Below the pieces are notes generated by a model. The model saw nothing but the letters and a program-made list of their open reading frames with translations. It ran no database searches and was not told where the DNA came from. A stretch of DNA of 64,000 nt, from the NCBI RefSeq assembly GCF_010092445.1, contig NZ_CP048031.1, forward strand, positions 2,294,001 to 2,358,000. The letters are read 5' to 3'. Position numbers and translations under genes: made by a program. Numbering within the stretch: the first letter of the stretch is position 1; every line of letters begins with the position of its first letter. This DNA comes from Shewanella sp. Arc9-LZ (GTDB taxonomy: Bacteria > Pseudomonadota > Gammaproteobacteria > Enterobacterales > Shewanellaceae). Positions 38,122 through 48,800 of the stretch are shown here, one piece after another.

Positions 38122-40131
38122 ATGACTCCCTCAGCATATAGTGACGCAGCAACTTCTGACGCCGCTCCAACATTTTTCGATCAACAGACGCTACACCAAT
38201 TGTTGCAGCAACAATTTGGTTTTACTGAGTTCAGAGAAGGCCAACAAGCCGTTATTGAAACCATTTTGGCCGGTCATTCTGCGTTAGCTATATTTCCTAC
38301 CGGTTCAGGTAAGTCCTTGTGTTATCAGTTTTGTGCCCAACAGTTACCCAACCTAACCTTAGTTATTTCGCCTTTGCTGGCTTTAATGAAAGATCAGCTG
38401 GCATTTTTAGCCAGTAAAAGCATCGCCGCCGCCAGTATTGATTCAAGTTTAACTTATGAACAAACGCAACAAGTGATGCGCGATGTACGAGATCAACGTA
38501 CACGAATTTTAATGGTGTCAGTTGAGCGTTTTAAAAATGAGCGTTTTAGGCAATTTCTTAAGTCAGTCCCTATTTCGTTGCTGGTGGTTGATGAAGCGCA
38601 TTGTATTTCAGAATGGGGACACAATTTCAGGCCTGATTACTTAAAAATCCCTCAATATTGCCAAGAATTTTCAATCCCTCAAAGTTTGTTATTAACAGCG
38701 ACGGCAACTGAGCAAGTAAAATTGGATATGGCTAAACGTTTTGGTTTGATACCAGAGCAGGTGGTGCAAACCGGTTTTTATCGGCCGAATTTAGATTTGT
38801 CTGTTGTCGCGGTTAATCAGCAACAAAAGCTCACTCAGCTCGCGTATACCGTTAAAAACTATCAAGGTGCTGGCATAGTATATGTAACCCTACAGAAGAC
38901 CGCTGAGGACGTTGCTGCGCACTTAATCAGTCAAGGGATCAATGCTGCTGCGTACCATGCAGGTATGGATCAAACTGTTCGACAACATATTCAACAACAA
39001 TTTATGCAGAACCACATTCAAGTGATAGTGGCGACTATTGCTTTTGGTATGGGCATTGATAAATCAGATATTCGATTTGTTATCCATTTTGATTTACCTA
39101 AGTCGATTGAAAATTACAGCCAAGAAATCGGTCGAGCAGGGCGTGATGGTTTGCTAGCCCATTGTGTGACGTTAGCAAATTTAGATGGATTAAATACTGT
39201 TGAAAATTTTGTTTACGGTGATACACCTGAAGCCGATAGTATAGGTCAATTATTAGGCATTATTGCAGCTGAAACCGAAAGTGGTCGCTGGGAAGTACAA
39301 GAAACGCCATTGTCCACAGCATGTAATATTCGTTCATTGCCGTTGAAAACATTATTTGTGCAGTTAGAGCTTTTAGGCGTGATCCGCCCAAGCTATGCTT
39401 ATTTTGCTGAATTTAAATATCGGTTTGTGGAAGACCAGCAAGCCATCCTCAGTCGGTTTAACGATCAGCGCCAGCAATTCTTGAGTCAGGTATTTGCCCA
39501 TACGCAGTTTAAAAAGGTGTGGGGACAACTTGATTTTGACAGTTTATATCAACAACATGGTTGTGAACGACAACGAGTTGTTGCGGCATTAGACTATTTA
39601 GCTGAACAGAATTTGATAATTCTTGAGACAAAAAAAATCACTCAAGTGTATGATGTACAACAGCAGGCATTAGCGACACCGCAGCAATTACAACAATTGA
39701 CCCAGCAACTCAGTCAATATTTTAGTGAGAATGAACATAAAGAGATTGTGCGGATTGGTAAGCTAGTCGATTTTTTTGAACTTGATCGTTGTTTAAGTGC
39801 AAATTTAGCTCACTATTTTGATGACCACTCGGTGCCACAAGTATGTGGTCACTGCAGCGTTTGTCGTGGGCAAATTGCCGTCTTATCCAAACAGGCTGTG
39901 GCTCCGTTACCAGACTCGGCCACAGTGACAACATTGCTTGAACCGTTAATTTTAGTGGCTCGAGCAAAATCGTTACCCACTCCAACCATTGCCACGCAGG
40001 CTAAATTTCTTGCTGGTATGATAATGCCAATGTTTAGTCGTTTGAAAGTTAAACAACTAGATGGCTTTGGACGTTTTAGTGCTTATCGATATCAAGATAT
40101 TCTGGATACTGTTAAGAAGGTAAATTCATGA
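38122..40131 (+). CDS. RecQ-family ATP-dependent DNA helicase
   Basis: A 669-residue SF2 helicase that unwinds DNA 3' to 5'. From ATG 38122 (AGGA 6 bases upstream) the motifs appear in order: FREGQQAVIETIL (motif 0), FPTGSGKSLCY (Walker A) near residue 70, DEAHCISEWGHNFRPDY near residue 167, TATAT, and the C-terminal lobe with FGMGIDKSDIRFVIHFDLPKS and QEIGRAGRDG near residue 345. A C-terminal CGHCSVC group near residue 578 suggests a zinc site like that of RecQ. It is longer than E. coli RecQ (609) and no clear HRDC domain is visible, so it is probably a RecQ-like paralogue rather than RecQ itself. Overlaps the next gene by 4 bases. Confidence 0.9.
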   Translation: MTPSAYSDAATSDAAPTFFDQQTLHQLLQQQFGFTEFREGQQAVIETILAGHSALAIFPTGSGKSLCYQFCAQQLPNLTLVISPLLALMKDQLAFLASKSIAAASIDSSLTYEQTQQVMRDVRDQRTRILMVSVERFKNERFRQFLKSVPISLLVVDEAHCISEWGHNFRPDYLKIPQYCQEFSIPQSLLLTATATEQVKLDMAKRFGLIPEQVVQTGFYRPNLDLSVVAVNQQQKLTQLAYTVKNYQGAGIVYVTLQKTAEDVAAHLISQGINAAAYHAGMDQTVRQHIQQQFMQNHIQVIVATIAFGMGIDKSDIRFVIHFDLPKSIENYSQEIGRAGRDGLLAHCVTLANLDGLNTVENFVYGDTPEADSIGQLLGIIAAETESGRWEVQETPLSTACNIRSLPLKTLFVQLELLGVIRPSYAYFAEFKYRFVEDQQAILSRFNDQRQQFLSQVFAHTQFKKVWGQLDFDSLYQQHGCERQRVVAALDYLAEQNLIILETKKITQVYDVQQQALATPQQLQQLTQQLSQYFSENEHKEIVRIGKLVDFFELDRCLSANLAHYFDDHSVPQVCGHCSVCRGQIAVLSKQAVAPLPDSATVTTLLEPLILVARAKSLPTPTIATQAKFLAGMIMPMFSRLKVKQLDGFGRFSAYRYQDILDTVKKVNS

Positions 40132-40403
40132 AACCGGTTCCTAAAATACTGTTAGAGCGACACGGTGAGTTAATACAAAGTGAAGGCGTGACGGTGGTGT
40201 CCCATATTCAACGGCAAGTTGGAGAATGGGTGGTTCAAACGTTAATGATTAAAGATTGCGATGTGCCATTTAAATACAAGCGACCTCAGCGTTTCAAGAG
40301 TTTGTTAGATCATAAAGTCAATTTAATTTACTACCCGGCAAAAGAAGTCGTGGGTGGATTTGAAATTGAAATAATGCAAGTGGTTAGGGTTCGCCGTTAC
40401 TAA
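40128..40403 (+). CDS. Unknown 91-aa protein translationally coupled to the helicase
   Basis: A small basic protein of 91 residues. Its ATG overlaps the helicase stop in an ATGA junction, which means translational coupling and strong evidence that it is a real gene. The sequence (GELIQSEGVTVVSHIQRQVGEWVVQTLMIKDCDVPFKYKRPQRFKSL) is rich in beta-strand-like and basic segments; there is no membrane segment or signal peptide. I do not recognise a family. A role with the helicase, in nucleic-acid handling, is possible but only by position. Confidence 0.7.
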   Translation: MKPVPKILLERHGELIQSEGVTVVSHIQRQVGEWVVQTLMIKDCDVPFKYKRPQRFKSLLDHKVNLIYYPAKEVVGGFEIEIMQVVRVRRY

Positions 40404-40507
40404 TTCTAATCGATTAAGCTCAGCACACGATTGTCTCGGTGTGCTGAGTATTAAGAGTGGATCATTTGAGCTTTTCTCAATGTGATTCAACAATTGATGT
40501 GCCATTT

Positions 40508-40624
40508 TCATATCACGTTTCCAAGCATGGCAATATCGTCGCTTAGCCATTGTACAAGTGTAGTATCATCTCCCGCATCAATCTGCTCGACTAACGTCAT
40601 TGCGCTTGCCACCGCCAACCACAT
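40508..40624 (-). CDS. Possible 38-residue protein or gene remnant
   Basis: A short minus-strand frame with ATG at 40624 encodes MWLAVASAMTLVEQIDAGDD then TTLVQWLSDDIAMLGNVI. The composition looks protein-like, but an in-frame stop lies two codons before the ATG and no good ribosome site is seen, so this may be the tail of a decayed gene. It lies in the 325-base gap 40404-40728 between the helicase pair and ecotin, where I see no other gene. Confidence 0.25.
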   Translation of the reverse strand: MWLAVASAMTLVEQIDAGDDTTLVQWLSDDIAMLGNVI

Positions 40625-40728
40625 TGGCCGTTAGGCAGGGTTCAACTAACCCAAATCAAATACCCATAAATCGTCAACAGATTAACAAGGTAGCCCGAGA
40701 ATAAAGATAAACTCTTTGCGTCTAATCA

Positions 40729-41295
40729 TTATTGGCCACTAAACACAAACTCGCTCGCAGTTTTCCACACTCTATATCGTAAGTCGGTGCCTTCGGGTAA
40801 ATAAAACACTTTAGGTTGACGGCTGTCATAGCGTAATGTCAGTGCTTCATTAAGCACGATAAACTCAGCTGATTTAGCGTTAGTGCACATCATTTTGGTT
40901 GTCGGACCTTGCATCAATTTTTCGACTAGGTAATAGACATATCCCCAGCCGGCTAATGATACTTTGTCAATGTCACCGATGAGCTTGGTCTTATTACAAT
41001 CGACGATTTGATTTTGACCTATTTGCACTTCAAACATGTAATCTTGCTCATTTTTCAGTTCAGGCAAGGTCAGTACATGTTGTACCATGCCCTCAGTGGG
41101 GGCAGGATACATTTTACTGGCTCGTTGCGGCTGATATTGACTGACATCCATAACCGTAGTGTTAATTTTCAGGGTGTTCAGATAATGATTGTCAACGGGA
41201 CTGGTCGCTCGCGATCCAAACGAGATGACACCGGTACAGATGACCGTAACCGTCATCACGAATTTTATGGTATCAGTAACACTGATTCGTTTCAT
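40729..41295 (-). CDS. eco: Ecotin, periplasmic serine protease inhibitor
   Basis: A dimeric inhibitor that blocks trypsin-fold serine proteases such as elastase, protecting the cell envelope. The start is ATG 41295, with AAGGA 8 bases upstream, giving 188 residues including an N-terminal hydrophobic signal (TIKFVMTVTVICTGVISFG). Similarity to E. coli ecotin is clear in GWGYVYYLVEKLMQGPTTKMMCTN, with the disulfide cysteines (VDCNKTKL and KMMCTN) and a methionine at the P1 position of the reactive loop. The final KYRVWK-like segment appears as LRYRVWKTASE. A longer frame upstream is not supported by a ribosome site. Confidence 0.9.
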   Translation of the reverse strand: MKRISVTDTIKFVMTVTVICTGVISFGSRATSPVDNHYLNTLKINTTVMDVSQYQPQRASKMYPAPTEGMVQHVLTLPELKNEQDYMFEVQIGQNQIVDCNKTKLIGDIDKVSLAGWGYVYYLVEKLMQGPTTKMMCTNAKSAEFIVLNEALTLRYDSRQPKVFYLPEGTDLRYRVWKTASEFVFSGQ

Positions 41296-41693
41296 ATTCT
41301 GTCCTTTTAAAATGCATGTAATACCATCTCGCATAAAACGGCATTGTATTGTCCGTATGCACACACAAACTCTACGGTATAGTGTGTACTTCTCACAATT
41401 AATCCCAGAAAAAGAGGCCAAATCGTCTTTTACTTACCAATTACCTTGTGCATATAATTCATAGCAGGTTTGGCATCAAACAATCCAGCTTAACCTTATT
41501 TACTCGCTCTTTCGTCAGAGTTGTATGAGTTAGTTAGTGTAAACGCTGCTTGGCATGAAAAGGGTTAAAATGATTATTTTTTATTTACGCTTGTTTATTG
41601 GACTACATCAATAATTGAGTTTAGTTCATAAGTATGACATAACATACTGATAACCTTTGACACATTGTATTTATTAATAAGGTATCGCCTTCG
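41296..41693. other. Divergent promoter region between eco and the diguanylate cyclase gene
   Basis: About 400 bases with no gene I can support. An AT-rich stretch near 41570-41690 is a plausible promoter for the plus-strand gene; I see no recognisable regulator site. Confidence 0.5.
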
Positions 41694-42716
41694 ATGCATA
41701 ATACCCAAAATCTTGAACAAACCTCGCATATACTGCATTTAGCGTTACCTAAAATGGCCGACTTAGCTATTCCTGTCACGCCAGAAAACTATGCTATTTG
41801 GTTTGATTATTTTGCTGAGAGTAACCTTAATCTAAAACGCGCAATTGACGGTTTAATTGCTAATGGTGTTCAATTTACTCCCGAGGTTAATTTAGGTTTA
41901 TACAATCGATTTATTGAAGAACAATCACCAGAAATTATTGAAAACGTCCAAATCGAAACTCAAATTCTGATTAACAGCTTACTTAATAAGATTGAGCAGT
42001 TAAATGTTGGCACGGAATCTTTTTCATCTAACCTCAATCAATTTGGCGAACAGCTGCAAACAAATCCTAATGCTGATGAGCTCAATCTTATCGTTGGTTC
42101 CATTGTCGCCGAAGTTGATCAAGTCATTGCTAATAATCGCCAAATGTCTGCGAGCCTCGAGTCATTATCTGAAGAAGTTGCTAACCTTAAAGACGAAATG
42201 GAAAATTTGAGTAAAGTGGCTATGACGGATGAACTTACATCGTTAAAGAACCGCCGCTCTTATGAGTTGTTTGCTGCAGAGCAGATGACCAAGTTTGTCG
42301 ACACTCAAACGGTATGCAGTTTGTTGATGATTGATATTGATAATTTTAAGATGTTTAATGATACTTTTGGCCACTTAATTGGCGATAAAGTGTTGGCTTA
42401 TGTGGCTTTAGCCATGAAAAATACTGTTAAAGGCGATGATTTGGTTGCTCGCTATGGTGGTGAAGAGTTTGTGGTAATGTTACCCAATGCCAAGCTTATC
42501 GATGCCGTAAACGTGGCGGAAAAAATACGTGAAAGAATTGCATTAAAACAGCTTTCTATCGGTAAAGAAAAGAAACAAAACCTGGGGCATATTACCGTTT
42601 CTATTGGAGTGGCCACTATTCAAACGGGTGATGATGTAGATACCTTATTATCGCGGGCTGACGAACAACTTTATATTGCAAAAGCTGCCGGCAAAAACTG
42701 CGTCAAATTTGGTTAA
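41694..42716 (+). CDS. Diguanylate cyclase (cytosolic, GGEEF)
   Basis: A 340-residue soluble enzyme that makes c-di-GMP from two GTP. Residues about 1-160 are helical and contain the PENYAIWFDYFAESN motif found in a group of cytosolic cyclases; about 140-180 looks like a coiled-coil linker. The C-terminal GGDEF domain has DELTSLKNRRSY, MIDIDNFKMFND and an intact active site RYGGEEFVVML near residue 255. The product-inhibition site position reads KxxD rather than RxxD, so feedback inhibition may be weak or lost. No transmembrane segment. The start ATG has a modest AAGG upstream. Monocistronic. Confidence 0.9.
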   Translation: MHNTQNLEQTSHILHLALPKMADLAIPVTPENYAIWFDYFAESNLNLKRAIDGLIANGVQFTPEVNLGLYNRFIEEQSPEIIENVQIETQILINSLLNKIEQLNVGTESFSSNLNQFGEQLQTNPNADELNLIVGSIVAEVDQVIANNRQMSASLESLSEEVANLKDEMENLSKVAMTDELTSLKNRRSYELFAAEQMTKFVDTQTVCSLLMIDIDNFKMFNDTFGHLIGDKVLAYVALAMKNTVKGDDLVARYGGEEFVVMLPNAKLIDAVNVAEKIRERIALKQLSIGKEKKQNLGHITVSIGVATIQTGDDVDTLLSRADEQLYIAKAAGKNCVKFG

Positions 42717-42764
42717 CATTAATCGGTGGTTTTACGGTGCGATGCTCTTTTAATTAGCTTGTTT

Positions 42765-42812
42765 GCAGTAACCAATATTTGTGGTAACAAATGTTTGCGG
42801 TAACAAATATTT
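42765..42812. repeat. 16-base tandem repeat x3
   Basis: Three consecutive copies of a 16-base unit, roughly GYRGTAACAAATATTT (GCAGTAACCAATATTT, GTGGTAACAAATGTTT, GCGGTAACAAATATTT), lie after the diguanylate cyclase stop. Confidence 0.8.
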
Positions 42813-42827
42813 GATTTAAAAAACGTT

Positions 42828-42873
42828 AAGCCCACAACGAATCAACTTTTTAGCGGTTGATCCATGTGGGCTT
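42828..42873 (-). terminator. Terminator of patZ
   Basis: The outer stem AAGCCCACA / TGTGGGCTT, with an inner ATCAAC / GTTGAT stem, has T residues on its minus-strand 3' side, 42 bases after the patZ stop. It may also end the plus-strand cyclase transcript. Confidence 0.75.
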
Positions 42874-42914
42874 ATGTTTATCTGCTGTTGATTACATTTA
42901 ACACAACCAAAATG

Positions 42915-45617
42915 TTATTGCGCTTTTGGTTGTAAATCCATGTGCATCTTTATTAAATGTTCTTCCATATCAAATGATACGGTAAACCCAAGTGACTTGG
43001 CGAGGTTGGCCATACTGCGGTTTTCAAACATGGTAAAGCCCGTTAAATAAAGTGTATTGTTGGTTTTATAGTAAGCAATCAGTTTTTCCAGTAGTAACTT
43101 GCCTAAGCCAATCCCTTGATAATTACTGCGAACCGCCATAGCAAACTCGGCTTCGGTATTATCTGGGTCGATAGACGCTCTCACAGCCCCTAATGTTAGC
43201 TCTTCACCATCCTCTGTCATTGTCGTCGCAATAAAAGCCATCTCACGCGAATAATCAATTTGCGTTAATACTGCCATTTCTTCATGGGTCATGCGTGATC
43301 GCACTCCAAAATAGCGCTTGTATCTGTCTTCATCACTTAACGAATTATCAAAATCTAAGTGTTTAGGCTCATCTTCTGGCAAAATAGGCCGTAACATTAT
43401 CTCAAGACCATTTTTTAACGTGGTAGTTTGTTCTAATTCTTTTGGATAGGGCAAAATCGCTAAACGGTTAATGTTGTCTTGCGGGGTGGCATGAAGCCGC
43501 ATATTGACATCTAACAAGGTGATTTTCTCACCCGCGGCCAAAACAGGATTAATGTCTACTTCGGCAATTTCAGGACAATCAATAATTAAGTGAGATATTT
43601 GAGTCAGCATCACGCATAAAGCATTCATGTCTAGACCGAGTGGCAAATGACGGTCTCGCAGCTTATGGGTTTTAAGTGCTTGAATCACCATATAACGAGC
43701 CAGTGCCATGTTTAACGGTGGCAGTGCAACCGCAGCGTCGCGTGTTGGGTCCCATTCTGATCCACCTTCACCTAAACAGATTGCCGGACCAAATACTGGG
43801 TCATTAATTACCGACACCCTAATTTCTTGTGCACCTGCGGTTAATGCCATTTTTTGAATAATTAATCCGTCAATTTTGGCTGAAGGATTAGTTTGATGCA
43901 CCCGGTCAATAATAGAGTGGGCGGCATGACTGACATCTTCATCAGAGGCTAAATTTAGCACTACACCGTGCACATCAGATTTATACAACAAGTCTGGTGA
44001 TTGCACTTTTAACGCCACAGGATAACCGACCTGGTTGGCGACATTAACCGCTTCATCAACATCTTTTACAAATCGCGTTTCAATGGTGTTGAGTCCATAA
44101 GCACGTAAAATATCGACGGCTTGATGGGTTTCAACCACTGTTTGATCATTATCCAAAGCGCGTTGTAATAATAGTCGTGCCGCTTTGCTGTCAGTCGGAA
44201 TATTATCAGGTATCGACTGTGGTACTTCTTGGAGTAGCTTTTGGTTACGACGGTATTCGACCATGTGCATAAATGCTCTTACGGCACCTTCAGGGGTTCG
44301 ATAGGTCGGAATGCCAGCTTTGGTAAACCGTTTACGGGCCAAATAAGCTGAGTCTTCACCGCTCCAATTGGTGAGCATATTGATTCTATTGCGGTTAGGG
44401 TGTTGATTGATGGTGTCGATAATACTGTTAGCAATATCAACACTTTCACCTAATACCGATGGTGAATGTAGCACCAAAATAGTGTCAGTATCGTTACTGC
44501 TCATAAGTACTTTTAATGTATCTGCATAGCGTTGGCTGTCTGAATCACCAATCATGTCGATAGGATTTTGTTGTGACCAAGTATTGGGTAAAATAGCATT
44601 CAGTTCAGCGACGGTTTTTTCTGACAATTGTGCCAGTTTGCCACCTTTAATAATCAACTCATCCGCGGCCAATACAGCAGGGCCGCCGCCATTACTCATA
44701 ATGACTAATCGTTCACCTTTTAATGGGGTCGAATGAGCAAGGCTTTCTACCGCAGCAAATAATTCAATTAAATCATTTACTCTTAACATACCGGCACGTC
44801 TAAAAGCGGCTTCATAAACGGCATCGTTGCCACCAATACCACCAGTATGGAGCATTGCGGCTTGCACACCTTCACGGCTGCGACCTGATTTAATCACAAA
44901 GATGGGTTTATTGCGTGAGGCAGCGCGAGCGGCAGATAAAAAGTGACGTTTTTCGTTAATGGAATCGATATACAGCATGATAGCGCTGGTTTTACTGTCG
45001 CGGCCTAAATAATCGAGTAATTCATCAAAGTCGATATCGGTGGCATCACCGAGTGAAATAAACGACGAAAAGCCAATACCTTTGTTGTTGGCCCAATCGA
45101 GTACCGTGGTGCAAATGGCTGCTGATTGCGACACAAATGCAATTTTGCCTACGTTGGCTCCAGCGTGCGCTAAACTGGCATTGAGTCCAATAGGCGGTAA
45201 AATCATTCCCAAACTATTGGGGCCTAATAAGCGCATTCCGTATCGTTTGGCATATTGTTTGGTGAGTTCAAGTAAATTATTACCTTGCTCGTCAGTTTGC
45301 GATGCCATGCCAGAGGCCATAATAATCGCAACTTTACAGCCAAATTGAGCCAAACGTTCAACAATACTGGGCACTCTTAAGGCGTTGGTGCAAATAATGG
45401 CTAAATCAGGTTTGATCGGTAATGCTTCAATATTGGGGTACGCCAATACACCCATTACTGCGGTATATTTGGGTGTGACAGGCATTATTGGCCCAGAAAA
45501 ACCGCCTGATAGCAGGTTTTTCATGATTGCTTTACCTGCACGCTTATTGCCGTTAGATGCGCCAATGACTGCCACCGAAGTGGGTTTAAAGAGTGCATTA
45601 ATGCTGCGTTGACTCAT
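42915..45617 (-). CDS. patZ: Protein lysine acetyltransferase (acyl-CoA synthetase-like plus GNAT)
   Basis: A large enzyme (900 residues from ATG 45617) of the Pat/YfiQ type that acetylates protein lysines and so tunes metabolic enzymes such as Acs. The N-terminal 480 residues resemble an NDP-forming acetyl-CoA synthetase alpha subunit, with SVAVIGASN near residue 17 and GGIGGNDAVYEAAFRRAG near residue 270, followed by an ATP-grasp-like beta-subunit region (about 490-700). The C-terminal GNAT domain (about 740-890) has the acetyl-CoA loop YQGIGLGKLLLEKLI. E. coli yfiQ lies near pssA and yfiP, and the same genes occur in this neighbourhood here. The start is set by AAGG upstream; the longer ORF from 45662 lacks a ribosome site. 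The synthetase part probably does not form acetyl-CoA itself. Confidence 0.9.
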   Translation of the reverse strand: MSQRSINALFKPTSVAVIGASNGNKRAGKAIMKNLLSGGFSGPIMPVTPKYTAVMGVLAYPNIEALPIKPDLAIICTNALRVPSIVERLAQFGCKVAIIMASGMASQTDEQGNNLLELTKQYAKRYGMRLLGPNSLGMILPPIGLNASLAHAGANVGKIAFVSQSAAICTTVLDWANNKGIGFSSFISLGDATDIDFDELLDYLGRDSKTSAIMLYIDSINEKRHFLSAARAASRNKPIFVIKSGRSREGVQAAMLHTGGIGGNDAVYEAAFRRAGMLRVNDLIELFAAVESLAHSTPLKGERLVIMSNGGGPAVLAADELIIKGGKLAQLSEKTVAELNAILPNTWSQQNPIDMIGDSDSQRYADTLKVLMSSNDTDTILVLHSPSVLGESVDIANSIIDTINQHPNRNRINMLTNWSGEDSAYLARKRFTKAGIPTYRTPEGAVRAFMHMVEYRRNQKLLQEVPQSIPDNIPTDSKAARLLLQRALDNDQTVVETHQAVDILRAYGLNTIETRFVKDVDEAVNVANQVGYPVALKVQSPDLLYKSDVHGVVLNLASDEDVSHAAHSIIDRVHQTNPSAKIDGLIIQKMALTAGAQEIRVSVINDPVFGPAICLGEGGSEWDPTRDAAVALPPLNMALARYMVIQALKTHKLRDRHLPLGLDMNALCVMLTQISHLIIDCPEIAEVDINPVLAAGEKITLLDVNMRLHATPQDNINRLAILPYPKELEQTTTLKNGLEIMLRPILPEDEPKHLDFDNSLSDEDRYKRYFGVRSRMTHEEMAVLTQIDYSREMAFIATTMTEDGEELTLGAVRASIDPDNTEAEFAMAVRSNYQGIGLGKLLLEKLIAYYKTNNTLYLTGFTMFENRSMANLAKSLGFTVSFDMEEHLIKMHMDLQPKAQ

Positions 45618-45832
45618 AAAATGTGACCTTAGCTGGCTGGCAATAAACACGGTTGTTAACACTAGATTAGCATAATATTTTATCGAATAACGATAAAGAG
45701 ATTATTTTAACAGACGGGCCATTTTATGAATAAAACCAATTACTCACTTAATCATTGGTAATCAATTATCTCATCAAAAAAACCATCGATAGACTCGATT
45801 TTAGAGCATTGTCTCGGCCATAAAAATGCAAT

Positions 45833-45856
45833 AAAAAAGGGCCATTTAGGCCCTTT
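45833..45856 (-). terminator. Terminator of the RND pump operon
   Basis: The stem AAAGGGCC / GGCCCTTT with loop ATTTA has an A run at its left, a U tract for the minus strand, 25 bases after the pump gene stop. Confidence 0.88.
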
Positions 45857-45880
45857 GTCATTGTCGGTGTTATTGCTGCT

Positions 45881-48800
45881 TTAATGCTGTTCTGATACAG
45901 ATATCGTAGACGAAGGAGCAGGGACGTAAATATTGATGACCTTGCGGATCAATGCTTTACCGTCTTCAATAGCAATATACAAACATGGAATGAGACATAA
46001 AGTTACCACAGTCGCAAACAACACCCCAAACGCTAATGAAACCGCCATTGGGATTACCATTTGAGCTTGCATACTGGTCTCAGCCATAATTGGCACTAGA
46101 CCAATGAATGTTGTCAATGAGGTAAGCATGATAGCTCTAAAGCGTCGGCAACCTGCATTGAGCACGGCTTGTTTCATCGGCACACCCGCTTTGCGGGAGT
46201 TATTGACATAATCCACCATCACTAGTGAGTCATTCACCACAACACCAGCAGCGGCAATAATACCAAACATCGATAGCACACTTAAATCGATGCCTAAAAT
46301 GATGTGTCCCATTACGGAACCGATAACCCCAAACGGAATCACCGACATAATCATAATAGGTTGAATATATGAGCGCAGTGGAATAGCCAACAAACTATAA
46401 ATCAGCAATAGCGATAAAATAAAGTCACGCATTTGTGTATCGGCGCTGTCTAATTGCTCTTGAATACTACCAGACACTTCACTGTGGACGCGTGGATACT
46501 TAATCAGCAACTCTGGCATAAAGTTATCACGGATATCTTTAGCCAATTTAAACGGTTCAGTTTGATCTGCATCTACATTGGCCCACACGTTAATGGTTCG
46601 GTTACCGTTTTCGCGGCGGATACTGTTTACGCCTTGCACGACCTTGATTTCCGCAACTTCAGATAAGGGTAACTCTGCACCTTGTGGGGTGTTAATCATC
46701 ACATCTTGTACCAATGCGATTGAGTTACGCTGCTCTTCAGGGTAGCGCAGCATCACTTTGATTTCTTCGCCATTACGAATGATACGTTGTGCTTCAAGAC
46801 CGTAAAAACTATTACCCACCTGTGAGGCGATATTGGCTAAGGTTAAGCCCAATGCATTGGCCAATGGCTTTAATTGGAACTGCACTTCTTTGGCACTTGA
46901 CTGGCGGCTGTCGTTTACGTCGCTAACGCCTTTAAGTGAATTTAGTTTGGCTTTTAGAGCTAATGACGCTGCAACCAACTGACTTTCATCTTTACCTTCA
47001 AGCCTAAAGCTAATGTCACCGTCTTCACGACCGCCACCCATTAAACTGTCTTGAACGCTAAACGATTTAACCCCAGGAATTTGTGGCATTGCTTTGCGCC
47101 ATAAGTCTGCTAAAGCAAAGGTATCCATTGGTCTGAGTGATGGATCGACCAATTTAGTCATCACTTCAGCCGTTGTTTGCCCTTTAAGATCGACCTGCAT
47201 GTCAGAAATCATTTTCTGGCCATATTGCTGCTCAATCTTTTTATCCACATCATATAAAGTCTGCTCTATGGCCAGTGCGGCCGCGAGTGTCGATTTTTCT
47301 GATGCATCAACGTTCATTTCAACGGTGACTCTTGGAAAGTCGTGTGGAATTTTTGGTTGACCGATAAAACGAACCAAACCGCCCATATAAAGGCCAACAC
47401 AGATCAAAATCAAGCTGATAAACAACATGATAACCGCGTAACGATACTCAACCGCTAATTCAAGGGAAGGGCGATAGACAGACTTAATAAATTTCGTTAA
47501 GCCGCGATCAATTTTACCTTGAACAAAATTAACACCGTTACGAAGCCAATCTAATGGATTTTTTGAACCTGGTTTAACAATGGTAGGCTTTTTCATGTGC
47601 GCCAAATGCGCAGGCAAAATCAATTTAGATTCTATTAATGAAAATAATAAACATAAAATAACAACAAAACCAATAGCCTGCCCAAATGCAGATGATGGAC
47701 CGTCGTCCATGGTTATTGGTAGAAAAGCGGCTATCGTGGTCAATACACCAAAGGTTGCTGGCATGGCGACTTTTTTAACCCCACGAATAACGCTGTCAAT
47801 ACTTTGGCCGTGTTCTTCTGATTCGCTGTGGGCACTTTCGCCCATCACAATGGCATCATCGACCACGATCCCCAGCACTAAGATAAAGGCGAACAAGCTG
47901 ATAACGTTAATGGTTACATCAAAAAATGCCATTGGCATAAACAATAAGGTACCTAGAAAACACACCGGTAGTCCCATCATCACCCAAAAAGCCAATCGAA
48001 CTCGCAAGAATAAGGCCAGCATGATAAACACTAATATCGCACCACTTTTCATGCTGTCGAGCATCAGTTGTAAACGGCCATCCAAGTAGTAAGTCATGTC
48101 TACCCAAGGTTCAAGTTTGACACCTTGTGGTAATATTTTTTGCTGTTTATCGACAAAGCTATTAATGGTATCCGCCACATCGGTAATACTTTGATTTTTA
48201 CCCGCACCAATGAAGAAGGTAACTGAGTTTTTACCATTAAATTTAGAGTATTGAATGCCTTCTTCAAAGCCATCATTTACGCTGGCAATATCACCCAATA
48301 AAATCTTGGTACCATCATCTAATGTTAGTAAAGGCAGTTGTTCAAACTCGTAACCCACATAGGCTTGATTCTGAACGCGTAAATTGATGTAACCATTTTC
48401 TGCTTTGATTTGGCCAGCCGACATATTGCGTGAATAGCCACGAACGGCCTCAGCGACATCGTTAAATGTGATCCCAAACTCACGTAAACGGTCTTTACTG
48501 ACTTCAATGCCAATTTCATAACTTAAGCCGCTATAATATTCGCTAATGTTGACCCCAGGCAATTGCATGATTTCATCATTAATGCGCTCGCCTAAATCTT
48601 TGAGTTGCTTTTGGTTTAAGTCACCATAAAGGCTTAAATACATTACTTCTTGGCGAAACTTAATCCGTTCAACTTTTGGGGGCTCCATGCCGCCTGGAAA
48701 GGTTGAGATGGAGTCAATTTCAGACTTAACCTCTTCAAGTACGACTTGTGGATCATATGAGTCTTCTACCTGAAAATATCCCTGCGCTATATTACGATTC

